Below, piece by piece: positions 16,698 through 25,055 of a stretch of DNA of 64,000 bases. Numbering within the stretch: position 1 is the stretch's first letter; every line of letters starts with the position of its first letter. Under the pieces are notes generated by a model. The model was not told the DNA's origin. It did not search any database and saw only the letters and a list, made by a program, of their open reading frames with translations. Origin of the DNA: DASZHJ01 sp035581425 (lineage in GTDB: Bacteria; Pseudomonadota; Alphaproteobacteria; ATCC43930; CGMCC-115725); the NCBI GenBank assembly GCA_035581425.1, contig DATJVP010000075.1, positions 11,142 to 75,141 on the forward strand. Reading direction: 5' to 3'. Both the position numbers and the translations under genes were made by a program.

Positions 16698-17447
16698 ATG
16701 AAAGTGCTGGTCGCGGTCAAGCGGGTGATCGACTACAACGTCAAGATCCGCGTCAAGGCGGACAAGACTGGGGTCGAGACCGCCAACGTCAAGATGTCCA
16801 TGAACCCCTTCGACGAGATCGGCGTCGAGGAGGCGATCCGGCTCAAGGAGAAAGGCGCGGCGAGCGAGATCGTCGCGGTCTCGCTGGGCCCGCAAGGCTG
16901 CCAGGAAACGATCCGCACCGCGCTCGCGATGGGCGCGGACCGCGGCATCCACGTGCTGACGGACGCGGAGCTGCAGCCGCTCGCGGTCGCGAAGCTCCTG
17001 AAGGCGGTCGTCGCGAAGGAGCAGCCGGGCCTTGTCATCCTCGGCAAGCAGGCGATCGACGACGATTGCAATCAGACGGGCCAGATGCTCTCGGCGCTCC
17101 TCGGCTGGGCGCAGGGCACCTTCACCTCGAAGCTCGCGATCGCCGACGGCAAGGCGACGGTGACACGCGAGGTCGATGGCGGGCTCGAGACCGTCGAGCT
17201 CAAGATGCCGGTGGTCATCACCACCGATCTCCGCTTGAACGAGCCCCGCTACGCGTCGCTGCCGAACATCATGAAGGCGAAGAAGAAGCCGATCGAGCAG
17301 CTCACGCCCGAGGCGCTCGGCGTCGATGTCGCGCCGCGGCTCCAGACGATCAAGGTCGAGGAGCCCGCGAAGCGCCAAGGCGGCAAGAAGGTCGCCTCGG
17401 CCGCCGAGCTCGTGGACAAGCTGCACAACGAAGCGCGGGTGATCTGA
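16698..17447 (+). CDS. etfB: Electron transfer flavoprotein beta subunit
   Basis: 249 residues beginning MKVLVAVKRVIDYNVKIRVK, the standard EtfB start. The AMP/adenine nucleotide region follows, with MNPFDEIGVEEAIRLKE and LGKQAIDDDCNQTGQMLSALLGW; the latter block is the EtfB signature. It pairs with EtfA, encoded immediately after with a one-base overlap (TGATG). The dimer accepts electrons from acyl-CoA and other dehydrogenases and passes them to ETF-QO. Confidence 0.96.
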   Translation: MKVLVAVKRVIDYNVKIRVKADKTGVETANVKMSMNPFDEIGVEEAIRLKEKGAASEIVAVSLGPQGCQETIRTALAMGADRGIHVLTDAELQPLAVAKLLKAVVAKEQPGLVILGKQAIDDDCNQTGQMLSALLGWAQGTFTSKLAIADGKATVTREVDGGLETVELKMPVVITTDLRLNEPRYASLPNIMKAKKKPIEQLTPEALGVDVAPRLQTIKVEEPAKRQGGKKVASAAELVDKLHNEARVI

Positions 17448-18391
17448 TGACGAGCCTCGTCCTCGCCGAGCATGACGGCGCCGGCCTCAAGCCCGCGACC
17501 CTCAACGCCGTTGCCGCCGCGCAAGCGATCGGCGGCGAAATCCACCTCCTCGTCGCGGGCGCGAGCTGCCGCGGTGCCGCTGAGGCCGGAGCCAAGGTGA
17601 AGGGTGTGGCGAAAGTGCTCCTCGCCGACGACGCCTCGCTCGCCCACCCGCTCGCGGAGGATTTGGCGCCGCTCGTGGTGAAGCTCGCCCCGGGCTACAC
17701 GCATCTGCTCGCGCCCTCCACGACCTTCGGCAAGAACGTGATGCCGCGGATTGCGGCGCTCCTCGACGTGGCCCAAATCTCGGACATCACCGCGGTCCTA
17801 TCGCCCGACACTTTCGTCCGTCCGATCTATGCCGGAAACGCGCTCGCGACCGTGCAATCGAAGGACAAGATCAAGGCGATCACGGTGCGGCTCACGGCCT
17901 TCCCCGCGGCCGCCGCCGAGGGCGGCAGCGCCGTGATCGAAAGCGTTCCCGCGGCTCCCGCCTCCGGCCTCTCGCATTTCTTGGGGCAGGAGCTCTCGAA
18001 GTCCGAGCGGCCGGAGCTGACGGCCGCGCGCATCGTCGTCTCCGGCGGGCGCGGCATGCAGTCCGGCGACAACTTCCACCTCCTCGACAAGATCGCGGAC
18101 AAGCTCCACGCCGCCGTCGGCGCCTCGCGCGCGGCGGTCGATGCGGGCTTCGTGCCAAACGACTATCAGGTGGGCCAGACCGGCAAGATCGTTGCGCCCG
18201 ACCTCTACATCGCCGTCGGCATCTCCGGCGCGATCCAGCATCTTGCGGGCATGAAGGACAGCAAGGTCATCGTCGCCATAAACAAGGACGAGGAGGCGCC
18301 GATCTTCCAGGTCGCGGATTACGGCCTCGTGGGCGACCTCTTCAAGATCTTGCCCGAGCTCGAGGCCGAGCTCGAGAAGCAACTGAAATAG
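17447..18391 (+). CDS. etfA: Electron transfer flavoprotein alpha subunit
   Basis: 314 residues from the ATG overlapping the etfB stop. The N-terminal domain starts MTSLVLAEHDGAGLKPATLNAV. The C-terminal FAD domain shows VSGGRGMQSGDNF, GFVPNDYQVGQTGKIVAPDLYIAVGISGAIQH and INKDEEAPIFQVADYG, all EtfA hallmarks. It binds the flavin that shuttles electrons to the ETF-QO encoded at 49182-50816. The hydroxybutyryl-CoA dehydrogenase gene follows 40 bases downstream. Confidence 0.96.
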   Translation: MTSLVLAEHDGAGLKPATLNAVAAAQAIGGEIHLLVAGASCRGAAEAGAKVKGVAKVLLADDASLAHPLAEDLAPLVVKLAPGYTHLLAPSTTFGKNVMPRIAALLDVAQISDITAVLSPDTFVRPIYAGNALATVQSKDKIKAITVRLTAFPAAAAEGGSAVIESVPAAPASGLSHFLGQELSKSERPELTAARIVVSGGRGMQSGDNFHLLDKIADKLHAAVGASRAAVDAGFVPNDYQVGQTGKIVAPDLYIAVGISGAIQHLAGMKDSKVIVAINKDEEAPIFQVADYGLVGDLFKILPELEAELEKQLK

Positions 18392-18431
18392 CCGCGGCGC
18401 CTCGAGCGCCTAGCCACGGGAAGGCACCGAC

Positions 18432-19304
18432 ATGATCAAGACCATCGGGGTGATCGGCGCAGGACAGATGGGCAGCGGCATCGCCCATGTCTGCGCTCTC
18501 AAAGGCTACGACGTGACGATGTCCGACATCGATCCCGCTGCGCTCGACCGCGCAATCGGCGCCATCGACCGTAATCTCGGCCGCCAGGTCGCATCCGGCA
18601 AGGTCGCGGAGGCCGAGAAGGCGGCGGCGCTCAAGCGCATCCACACCAGCACCGACTACGCGGCCTTCCGCGACTGCGACATCGTTGTGGAGGCCGCGGC
18701 CGAGAAGGAGGCGGTGAAGCGCGAGATCTTCAAGCACCTCGTGCCGAACCTGAAACCGGACGCGATCGTCGCCAGCAACACCTCCTCGATCTCGATCACG
18801 CGGCTCGCCGCCGCGACCGACCGGCCCGGCAAATTCATCGGCATGCATTTCATGAACCCGGTGCCGGTGATGATGCTGGTCGAGATCATCCGCGGAATTG
18901 CTACTGACGAGGCGACCTTCCAATCCGTGCGGGAGCTCGCGGTTAAGCTGGAGAAGACACCCGTCGCGGCCGAGGATTTCCCGGCCTTCATCGTCAACCG
19001 CATCCTGCTGCCGATGATCAACGAGGCCGTCTACACGCTCTATGAAGGCGTGGGCTCCGTTGAATCGATCGACATCGCCATGCGCCTCGGCGCCAATCAC
19101 CGCATGGGGCCGCTGGAGCTCGCGGATTTCATCGGCCTCGATACGTGCCTGGAGATCATGCACGTGCTCTACGAGGGCCTCGCCGACAGCAAATACCGCC
19201 CCTGCCCACTCCTCGTGAAATACGTCGAGGCCGGCTGGCTCGGTCGCAAATCCAGCCGCGGCTTCTACGACTATCGCGGTGCAAAGCCGGTGCCGACGCG
19301 CTGA
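18432..19304 (+). CDS. hbdA: 3-hydroxybutyryl-CoA dehydrogenase
   Basis: 290 residues. The NAD-binding GxGxxG is GVIGAGQMGSGIA at the N-terminus. Other family blocks are EAAAEKEAVKREIF, SNTSSISITRLAA, the catalytic-His segment HFMNPVPVMMLVEI, FIVNRILLPMINEA and GLDTCLEIM. It interconverts acetoacetyl-CoA and 3-hydroxybutyryl-CoA. Placement behind etfBA is frequent in alphaproteobacteria and ties it to short-chain acyl-CoA metabolism. Confidence 0.95.
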   Translation: MIKTIGVIGAGQMGSGIAHVCALKGYDVTMSDIDPAALDRAIGAIDRNLGRQVASGKVAEAEKAAALKRIHTSTDYAAFRDCDIVVEAAAEKEAVKREIFKHLVPNLKPDAIVASNTSSISITRLAAATDRPGKFIGMHFMNPVPVMMLVEIIRGIATDEATFQSVRELAVKLEKTPVAAEDFPAFIVNRILLPMINEAVYTLYEGVGSVESIDIAMRLGANHRMGPLELADFIGLDTCLEIMHVLYEGLADSKYRPCPLLVKYVEAGWLGRKSSRGFYDYRGAKPVPTR

Positions 19305-19427
19305 GGCCGGCAGCAAATTTCACTTATATGACAAGCACATCCCCTGCTTCTCGGGCGCTGGCCTTTCACCAGATGTTGTGGCAGGATCGCCGCGCATGAG
19401 ATGGCCGCACCCTAGACGGACCCCCTG

Positions 19428-19991
19428 ATGCCGGCGAGCCCCGAGCGCTGTCCGGCATTGGTACTCAACGCCGATTTTCGGCCGCTGAGTTATTTTCCTC
19501 TCTCGTTGTGGTCATGGCAGGATGCGGTGAAGGCGGTCTTTCTAGACCGCGTCAACATCATCTCCGAATACGACACGGTCGTTCGCAGCCCGAGCTTCGA
19601 GATGCGGCTCCCGAGCGTGATCTCGCTCAAGGAGTACATCGCGACTGCGCGCCAACCGGCCTTCACGCGGTTCAACGTGTTCCTGCGCGACAGCTTCGTC
19701 TGCCAGTACTGCGGCGAAGCGCGACCCTCGCACGATCTCACCTTCGACCACGTAGTGCCGCGCTCGCGCGGCGGGCGTACGGTCTGGAGCAACGTCGTGA
19801 CCGCCTGCTCCGGCTGCAATCTGTTGAAGGGCAATCGCCTGCCGCAGGAGAGCGGCATGCACCCGCGCCATCCGCCGATGCAGCCCTCGACCGTGCTGCT
19901 GCAGGAGAACGGCCGGGCCTTCCCGCCGAACTTCCTGCACCATAGCTGGCGCGACTTCCTCTACTGGGATACCGAGCTGGATCCGGTCTGA
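19428..19991 (+). CDS. HNH endonuclease family protein
   Basis: 187 residues. An N-terminal region (LVLNADFRPLSYFPLSLWSWQDAV) precedes the HNH domain: CQYCG and CSGCN provide two zinc-binding Cys pairs, and FDHVVPRSRGG with NVVTACSGCNLLKGN carries the catalytic His and Asn. This is the common chromosomal HNH protein found in nearly all alphaproteobacteria, not clearly a restriction or homing enzyme. Its cellular role is unknown. No mobile-element genes adjoin it. Confidence 0.88.
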   Translation: MPASPERCPALVLNADFRPLSYFPLSLWSWQDAVKAVFLDRVNIISEYDTVVRSPSFEMRLPSVISLKEYIATARQPAFTRFNVFLRDSFVCQYCGEARPSHDLTFDHVVPRSRGGRTVWSNVVTACSGCNLLKGNRLPQESGMHPRHPPMQPSTVLLQENGRAFPPNFLHHSWRDFLYWDTELDPV

Positions 19992-20001
19992 CCGACGCCG
20001 A

Positions 20002-20190
20002 TCAGGGCTGCGAAGCGCGCCAGGGCGCCGAACTCTGCTGGCCGATCCCGAAGAGCGTGGAACCGCCGCTTCGCAGCGAGGCAGATACGTCCTGGTCGAT
20101 GCCGACCGACGGCGGCACGTCGGTATCGGCGCACGCGCCGAGCGCCAGGAATGCGAGCGCCGCGAGCATCTTCGCCGTTCTACGGGTCAT
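20002..20190 (-). CDS. Small lipoprotein
   Basis: The start is the ATG at 20190, preceded by GAGGAGAGAGGC; upstream frame extension lacks this. 62 residues: a signal KMLAALAFLALGAC with lipobox Cys20, then a short polar tail (DTDVPPSVGIDQDVSASL ...) that mentions no known domain. The residue after Cys is Ala, compatible with outer-membrane sorting. Function unknown. Confidence 0.65.
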   Translation of the reverse strand: MTRRTAKMLAALAFLALGACADTDVPPSVGIDQDVSASLRSGGSTLFGIGQQSSAPWRASQP

Positions 20191-20490
20191 GCCTCTCTCC
20201 TCGTGCCGCACGTTCTGGATGTGGGAACGGCTCCAGGAGAATCCAAGCCGCTGCGCAGCAATCATGAACGGCAAGCGTGTGACATCGCGAGATCCCCGGC
20301 ATTTTATGAAAATCCCCCTCCACGCAACTGCGATCACGATGCGGCAAGGCGGCAGGTTTGCCAAGCCTCGTCGTGCTTTAGCCCGCCCTCTGCGGCGATT
20401 TGAGAGGTCTGCGATTGACCCCGGCGCCGGCCCTCATTAGGGTCGCGCTCATGGGACGGACCTTCGACCTCCGGCTCGGCCGGCGAATTA

Positions 20491-20528
20491 GGCTCGCAAT
20501 CCGACTTAGCGCGGATTGCGCCGCAGCC
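20491..20528 (+). promoter_or_regulatory. Long imperfect hairpin before the ACT-domain gene
   Basis: CGCAATCCG (20495-20503) and CGGATTGCG (20512-20520) are exact inverted repeats with an eight-base spacer; GGCT (20491-20494) and AGCC (20525-20528) extend the stem after four unpaired bases. It ends 34 bases before the ATG at 20563. Absence of a T-run argues against a simple terminator. The rest of 20191-20562 shows no gene. Confidence 0.4.
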
Positions 20529-20562
20529 TATCGCCCATTTGCCGAGCTCGAGGAGTCCTCCC

Positions 20563-20862
20563 ATGTCCTGCGCCTTAGAGAGCGCCCGTAGTTCCGAAAC
20601 CCAGCCCACCGCCTGCTTCTCCGTCAGTGCCGATGCCGATCCCGGGGTCATGCCGCGGGTGCTCGAGGTTTTTGCCAAGCGCGGTCTGGTGCCGACCTTC
20701 TGGACGAGCCGCGTGGGCGCCGAGCGCGACCTCACCATCGACATCCAGATGCGCGGCATGGAGAGCGACCTCGCGGATTACGTCGCGCAAACGCTGCGGC
20801 AGATCGTCGGCGTAGAAGTCGTGCTCACTTCCGAGAAGCGCGCTAGACTCACGGGGACATGA
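20563..20862 (+). CDS. ACT-domain protein
   Basis: 99 residues from the ATG behind GAGGAG. The region TACFSVSADADPGVMPRVLEVFAKRGLVPTFWTSR matches an ACT regulatory domain: a first strand, a helix over the PGVMPRVLEVF segment, then strands with DLTIDIQMRG and a second helix DYVAQTLRQIVGVEVV. Stand-alone ACT proteins can bind amino acids; this one resembles the small subunit of acetolactate synthase only in fold. The stop overlaps the next start (ATGA). Confidence 0.75.
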   Translation: MSCALESARSSETQPTACFSVSADADPGVMPRVLEVFAKRGLVPTFWTSRVGAERDLTIDIQMRGMESDLADYVAQTLRQIVGVEVVLTSEKRARLTGT

Positions 20863-21710
20863 CCCTCTTTCGCCACATCCATGCCTGCAACAGCTATCGC
20901 CCCGAGCGTTTCCTGCCGCTCCTCCTCGAGGGCGAGCGCGTGGGCTATCTGCGTCGCGACAACGCCGAGGTCCTGCGGAGCTTCCCCGACGTCTTCGCGA
21001 TCGGCGCCGATGCCGCGGAGCTCCGCATCGCCGGCGACGCGGCCAGCCGTACGGCCGCGCTCGATCAAGTGGTCGAGGCGCTCGTCGCGAAGGGGCTCGT
21101 CGGCAAATGGCGAAACGAGGTCTTCGCAGTTGCGCCGCGTTGGGGCGCGCCGCCGGTCTTCAATCTCGACCGCGGCGCCGTAAGCTTCTTCGGCGTCCGC
21201 GCATACGGCGTGCACATGAACGGCTATCGCCGCATGACGGACGGCATCTGGCTTTGGATCGGGCGGCGGAGCCCGCTCAAGCTGGTCTCGCCCGGTAAGC
21301 TCGACAATCTCGTTGCCGGCGGTGTCGGCGGCGGGCTCGGCGCCTGGGAGACCCTCGTCAAGGAAGCGGAGGAAGAAGCGTCGATTCCGGAATCGCTGGT
21401 GAACCGCGCGCGCGCCGTCGGCGCCGTCTCCTACAAGATGGAAGTGACGCAGGGCCTCCGCGACGATGTCCTCTTCCTCTACGACCTCGAGACGCCTGCG
21501 GAATTCGTGCCGGAGAACCGCGACGGCGAACTCGTGGAGTTCATGCCGATGAAGGCTGGCGAGGCGCTCGCACGGGTGCGCGACAGCGACGACTTCAAGT
21601 TCAACGTCAATCTCACCATCATCGACTTCGCGCTCCGGCACGGCCTGCTGAGGCCCGAGGACCCCGACTATCTCGCGCTCCTGGTGGGCCTGCATCGGGG
21701 CGGCAACTAG
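20859..21710 (+). CDS. DUF4743-Nudix hydrolase
   Basis: 283 residues. The N-terminal DUF4743 part covers about 120 residues (FLPLLLEGERVGYLRRDNAEVL). The Nudix box reads GGVGGGLGAWETLVKEAEEEASI, with the Glu residues of the REUXEE core in KEAEEEA. Family members are related to plant and yeast Nudix proteins annotated as thiamine pyrophosphokinase-related, active on damaged thiamine diphosphates. The exact substrate here is inferred only. It overlaps the ACT gene by four bases. Confidence 0.87.
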   Translation: MTLFRHIHACNSYRPERFLPLLLEGERVGYLRRDNAEVLRSFPDVFAIGADAAELRIAGDAASRTAALDQVVEALVAKGLVGKWRNEVFAVAPRWGAPPVFNLDRGAVSFFGVRAYGVHMNGYRRMTDGIWLWIGRRSPLKLVSPGKLDNLVAGGVGGGLGAWETLVKEAEEEASIPESLVNRARAVGAVSYKMEVTQGLRDDVLFLYDLETPAEFVPENRDGELVEFMPMKAGEALARVRDSDDFKFNVNLTIIDFALRHGLLRPEDPDYLALLVGLHRGGN

Positions 21711-21713
21711 CGC

Positions 21714-22559
21714 TCAGGGGAATCCCGCCATCGCCCTCACCTCCGACGGCGTAGCACCGGCATCGCGGAGCGCGCGCAGCGTGAGATCGCGATCGCGCTT
21801 CGCAAGACGCCGGCCGCTTGCATCCATGAGGAGGCGATGATGCCAATACCGCGGCGTCGGCAGCCCCAGCAGCGCCTGCAACAGCCGGTGCACATGGGTC
21901 GCGGCGAAAAGGTCCATGCCGCGGGTGACGAGCGTCACTCCTTGGATCGCGTCGTCGACGGTGACCGCGAGATGATAGGCCGCGGGCCGGTCCTTGCCCG
22001 CGAGCACGACGTCGCCGTGCGTTGTGGGATCGGCAACGATGCGGCCGGCCTCGGCGTCCTTCCATTCGAGCCTTCCGGCAACCGCCGCTGCGCGCGCGGC
22101 ATCGAGGCGCAGCGCATGGCTTTCGCCGGCGGCGACGCGCGCGCTTCTTTCCGCCTTCGAGAGCGCACGGCAGGTGCCGGGATATATTGGGCCGTCGCTG
22201 CCGTGCGGCGCGAGACCCGACCGCTCGATCTCCGCTTGAATCTCCGCGCGCGAGCAGAAGCATGGGTAGAGAAGCTCCGCCTCGCCGAGGCGTGCGAGCG
22301 CTGCGCGGTAATCCGCGAGGTGCCGGGATTGTCGCCGCACGGGCGCGTCCCAATCGAGGCCGAGCCAGGCGAGATCCTCCGGGATCGCCTCGACGAATTC
22401 CTCGCGCGCGCGTCCCTGGTCGATATCCTCGATCCGCAGCAGAAATCGACCGCCGGCATCGCGCGCCCGCTTCCACGCGAAGAGCGCGGCATGCGCCGTG
22501 CCGAGATGGAGGAACCCAGTCGGGCTCGGTGCAAAACGCGTGACGGTCTCCGACGGCAT
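21714..22559 (-). CDS. gluQ: Glutamyl-queuosine tRNA(Asp) synthetase
   Basis: 281 residues from the ATG at 22559. TRFAPSPTGFLHLGTAHAA carries the HIGH-like motif, and RRLAKRDRDLTLRALRD the KMSKS-like motif. A zinc site is formed by YPCFCSRAEI and the later GTC. The anticodon-binding domain of glutamyl-tRNA synthetases is missing, which marks GluQRS. It glutamylates the queuosine base of tRNA-Asp. Length matches the family. Confidence 0.93.
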   Translation of the reverse strand: MPSETVTRFAPSPTGFLHLGTAHAALFAWKRARDAGGRFLLRIEDIDQGRAREEFVEAIPEDLAWLGLDWDAPVRRQSRHLADYRAALARLGEAELLYPCFCSRAEIQAEIERSGLAPHGSDGPIYPGTCRALSKAERSARVAAGESHALRLDAARAAAVAGRLEWKDAEAGRIVADPTTHGDVVLAGKDRPAAYHLAVTVDDAIQGVTLVTRGMDLFAATHVHRLLQALLGLPTPRYWHHRLLMDASGRRLAKRDRDLTLRALRDAGATPSEVRAMAGFP

Positions 22560-22650
22560 GGCAGGCCAGACCTTAGCAGAGCGATCGAGGGGGTGACATG
22601 CGCTCCCCACTCGTCTATCCCTCCCCGGCCATGAGGAGGCCTCGTCGCCG

Positions 22651-23322
22651 ATGTTCATGACCCTCGAAGGACCGAGCCACCCGCCGCTCGCGGGCGGCAA
22701 GCCGAAATCGCTTGTGGTGCTGCTGCACGGCCTCGGTGCCGACGGCAACGACCTCATTGGGCTCGCGCCCTATTGGGCGCCGGCGCTACCGGATACGGAG
22801 TTCCTCTCTCCGCATGCGCCTTTTCCCTGCGACATGGCGCCCTATGGCAGGCAATGGTTCAGTTTCCAGGACCGCAGCCTCGAGGCGATCCTCGCGGGCG
22901 TGCGCGCGACGGCGCCGATCCTCGAGGGTTTCCTCGACGATGCGCTGAAGGCGCGCGGCCTCGACGAGAGCTGCCTCGCCCTCGTGGGCTTCTCGCAGGG
23001 GACGATGATGTCCCTCTATGTGGGCTTGCGCCGCGCGAAGCCCGTGGCAGGCATCCTCGGCTATTCGGGCCGTCTCATCGGCGAGGAAGCGCTCGCGGAG
23101 GAAATCCGCTCGCGGCCTCCGGTGTTCCTTGTCCACGGCGATGCCGACGAGATCGTGCCCTTCGAGTCACTCGATCATTCGAAGCGCGTGCTCGCGGCGC
23201 TCGGCGTGCCGGTCGAGACCTTGGCGCGGCCGCGTCTCGGGCACAGCATCGACGAGCTCGGCCTCACCCGCGGCGGCGAATTCCTGCGCGGAATATTGTC
23301 TGGCAGCGCAATCAAGCGCTGA
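22651..23322 (+). CDS. Phospholipase/carboxylesterase-type alpha/beta hydrolase
   Basis: 223 residues. VVLLHGLGADGNDLIGLAP is the oxyanion region; the nucleophile is Ser115 in GFSQG, with Asp166 in VHGDADEIVP and His198 in RLGHSID completing the triad. This is the predicted-esterase family (YpfH/EstB, related to acyl-protein thioesterases). It is cytoplasmic, acting on short acyl esters. The EamA gene follows after 12 bases. Confidence 0.9.
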   Translation: MFMTLEGPSHPPLAGGKPKSLVVLLHGLGADGNDLIGLAPYWAPALPDTEFLSPHAPFPCDMAPYGRQWFSFQDRSLEAILAGVRATAPILEGFLDDALKARGLDESCLALVGFSQGTMMSLYVGLRRAKPVAGILGYSGRLIGEEALAEEIRSRPPVFLVHGDADEIVPFESLDHSKRVLAALGVPVETLARPRLGHSIDELGLTRGGEFLRGILSGSAIKR

Positions 23323-23334
23323 TCGCCCGACGAG

Positions 23335-24252
23335 ATGTCCGCAAACCTCGCCTCCTGGGCCTGGATCCCCATCACGATTTGGGCCGCCTTCGCCCAGACA
23401 CTGCGCAACGCCGCGCAGCGCCATCTGACCTCGGCGCTCGGGACTCTCGGCGCGACACTCGTCCGCTTCCTCTACGGCTTGCCCTTTGCGGTGCTCTGGC
23501 TCGCGATCGTGACGGGGGCGACCGGATTGGCCGTACCCTCATTGAACCTCTCGTCCCTGCTCTGGGGAGCTCTCGGCGCGGCCTCGCAGATCGCGGCCAC
23601 CGCTTTGTTGCTGCGCGCGATGGAGGAGCGGAATTTCACCTTGGGAGTTACGTGGTCGAAGACCGAGATCGTGCAAGTCGCGGTCTTCGCCTTGGTCCTC
23701 CTAGGCGATCCCCTCACCCTTGGTATTGCGCTCTCCGTCGTCCTGGCAACGATCGGCGTGATGCTGTCCTCCGCGAAGAGCGGGAGCCTGCAATCGCTGC
23801 TCTCCGACTGGACCTCGCGGGCGGCGCTGATTGGTCTCGCTTCCGGCGCTGCCTTCGCGGTTGCAACTGTGGGCTATCGCGGCGCGGCATTGGCGTTGTT
23901 GCCATCGCCGCCGGTCATGACCGCCGCTGTCGTGCTCGTCTATGCGCAGGCGCTGCAGACCCTTCTGCTCGGCGGTTGGCTCCTCGTTCGCAACCGCGAG
24001 GTCATCGTGAGCGTTTTCCGCGAGTGGCGCACGTCGGGCATCGCCGGCTTCATGGGCGCCGCGGCCTCCGCGGGCTGGTTCACGGCGATGGCGATGGAGC
24101 CGGTCGCGAGGGTGCGCACCCTCGGACTCGTGGAGGTGCTGTTCACTTATCTCGTATCATTGCGCGTTTTCAAGGAGCGGCTCAGCGGAACCGAGACCGC
24201 GGGCCTCGTGCTGGTGGTGCTGGGGATGATCGGCGTCATCAATCTGCGGTGA
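23335..24252 (+). CDS. EamA/DMT-family transporter
   Basis: 305 residues with about ten hydrophobic helices in two halves. Family clues are the first helix with IPITIWAAFAQTLRN, the ERNFTLGVTWSKTEIVQVAVFALVLLG segment, and the duplicate late in the second half (VEVLFTYLVSLRVFKERLSGTETAG). Drug/metabolite transporters of this type move amino acids or other small metabolites. The substrate cannot be told. It is convergent with the thioredoxin-like gene. Confidence 0.87.
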   Translation: MSANLASWAWIPITIWAAFAQTLRNAAQRHLTSALGTLGATLVRFLYGLPFAVLWLAIVTGATGLAVPSLNLSSLLWGALGAASQIAATALLLRAMEERNFTLGVTWSKTEIVQVAVFALVLLGDPLTLGIALSVVLATIGVMLSSAKSGSLQSLLSDWTSRAALIGLASGAAFAVATVGYRGAALALLPSPPVMTAAVVLVYAQALQTLLLGGWLLVRNREVIVSVFREWRTSGIAGFMGAAASAGWFTAMAMEPVARVRTLGLVEVLFTYLVSLRVFKERLSGTETAGLVLVVLGMIGVINLR

Positions 24253-24260
24253 CGCGACGC

Positions 24261-24833
24261 TCAGCGCTGAGTGCTGATCGTATCGGGCACGCGCGGGGCG
24301 AGCAGCTTGTCGATGAGCGCGCGCGCCGCAGCGCCGTCCCAGTGCACGGCGCCCATGAGCCTTCCGACCTCGCGGCCATCGCGGTCGATCAAAATCGTCG
24401 TGGGGATCGCGTCGACTCCGAAGGCATGCGCGGCGTCGCTCTTGGGATCGAGGTAAATCGGCAGGGTTTCGAGCTTGTGCTGCGCAAGGAAAGGCCCCAC
24501 CGCACCCTCGCCGCGACGGTCGACGGAGACCGCAACGATCGCGAGCGGCGTCCCCTTCCGCTCCGCCGCAAGCGTGGTGAGCGACGGCATCTCCGCGACG
24601 CAGGGCACACACCAGGTGGCCCAGAAATTGAGCAGAACCGGCCGTCCGCGAAACTCGGCAAGCTGCACCGTCGCGCCGTCGCGCGTCCCGAGCGTGACGT
24701 CCGGCGTTGGCGCGGGCGGAACGGTCGGGCTAAACTCCGGGAGATCGCGGTTCCCGGCAGCGATCGCACCCCCGTCCGATAGAATCGGCAGGCAGAGGAC
24801 CGTCAAGAGGATGAGCGAGCGCACGACTTTCAT
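24261..24833 (-). CDS. TlpA-like thiol-disulfide reductase
   Basis: 190 residues with a signal peptide (SLILLTVLCLPILSDGGAIA) and a thioredoxin fold. The active site is WCVPC in VLLNFWATWCVPCVAEMPSL; the cis-Pro loop is GVDAIPTTILIDRDG. It would act in the periplasm, reducing disulfides, for example during cytochrome c maturation or copper-site assembly. It is divergent from lptM-lysA. Confidence 0.9.
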   Translation of the reverse strand: MKVVRSLILLTVLCLPILSDGGAIAAGNRDLPEFSPTVPPAPTPDVTLGTRDGATVQLAEFRGRPVLLNFWATWCVPCVAEMPSLTTLAAERKGTPLAIVAVSVDRRGEGAVGPFLAQHKLETLPIYLDPKSDAAHAFGVDAIPTTILIDRDGREVGRLMGAVHWDGAAARALIDKLLAPRVPDTISTQR

Positions 24834-24908
24834 GTCTGATCTCTCCGGGGGAGAAGATGGGCCTGCACCCCTTGCGGGTCCAGTGCCAAACCGCGGCTAC
24901 GGTGTGGG

Positions 24909-25055
24909 ATGAGCATTTTGCAGCGCCTCGTGCTCGGCCTTCTCCTGGTCGTGCTTCTGGCGCCGCTCGGCGGCTGCGGCAAGAAGGCGCGGCCGGAGCC
25001 GCCGGCCAACCAGCCCAACGAGTTTCCCCGCACCTATCCAAAGCCGGTTTCATGA
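24909..25055 (+). CDS. lptM: LPS-assembly lipoprotein LptM
   Basis: A 48-residue frame starting MSILQRLVLGLLLVVLLAP with lipobox LGGC and a mature part KKARPEPPANQPNEFPRTYPKP. Size, the Cys-Gly-Lys-Lys start of the mature part and position directly before lysA all match LptM (YifL), which helps the LptD-LptE LPS translocon fold. The stop overlaps the lysA start (ATGA). Confidence 0.88.
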   Translation: MSILQRLVLGLLLVVLLAPLGGCGKKARPEPPANQPNEFPRTYPKPVS

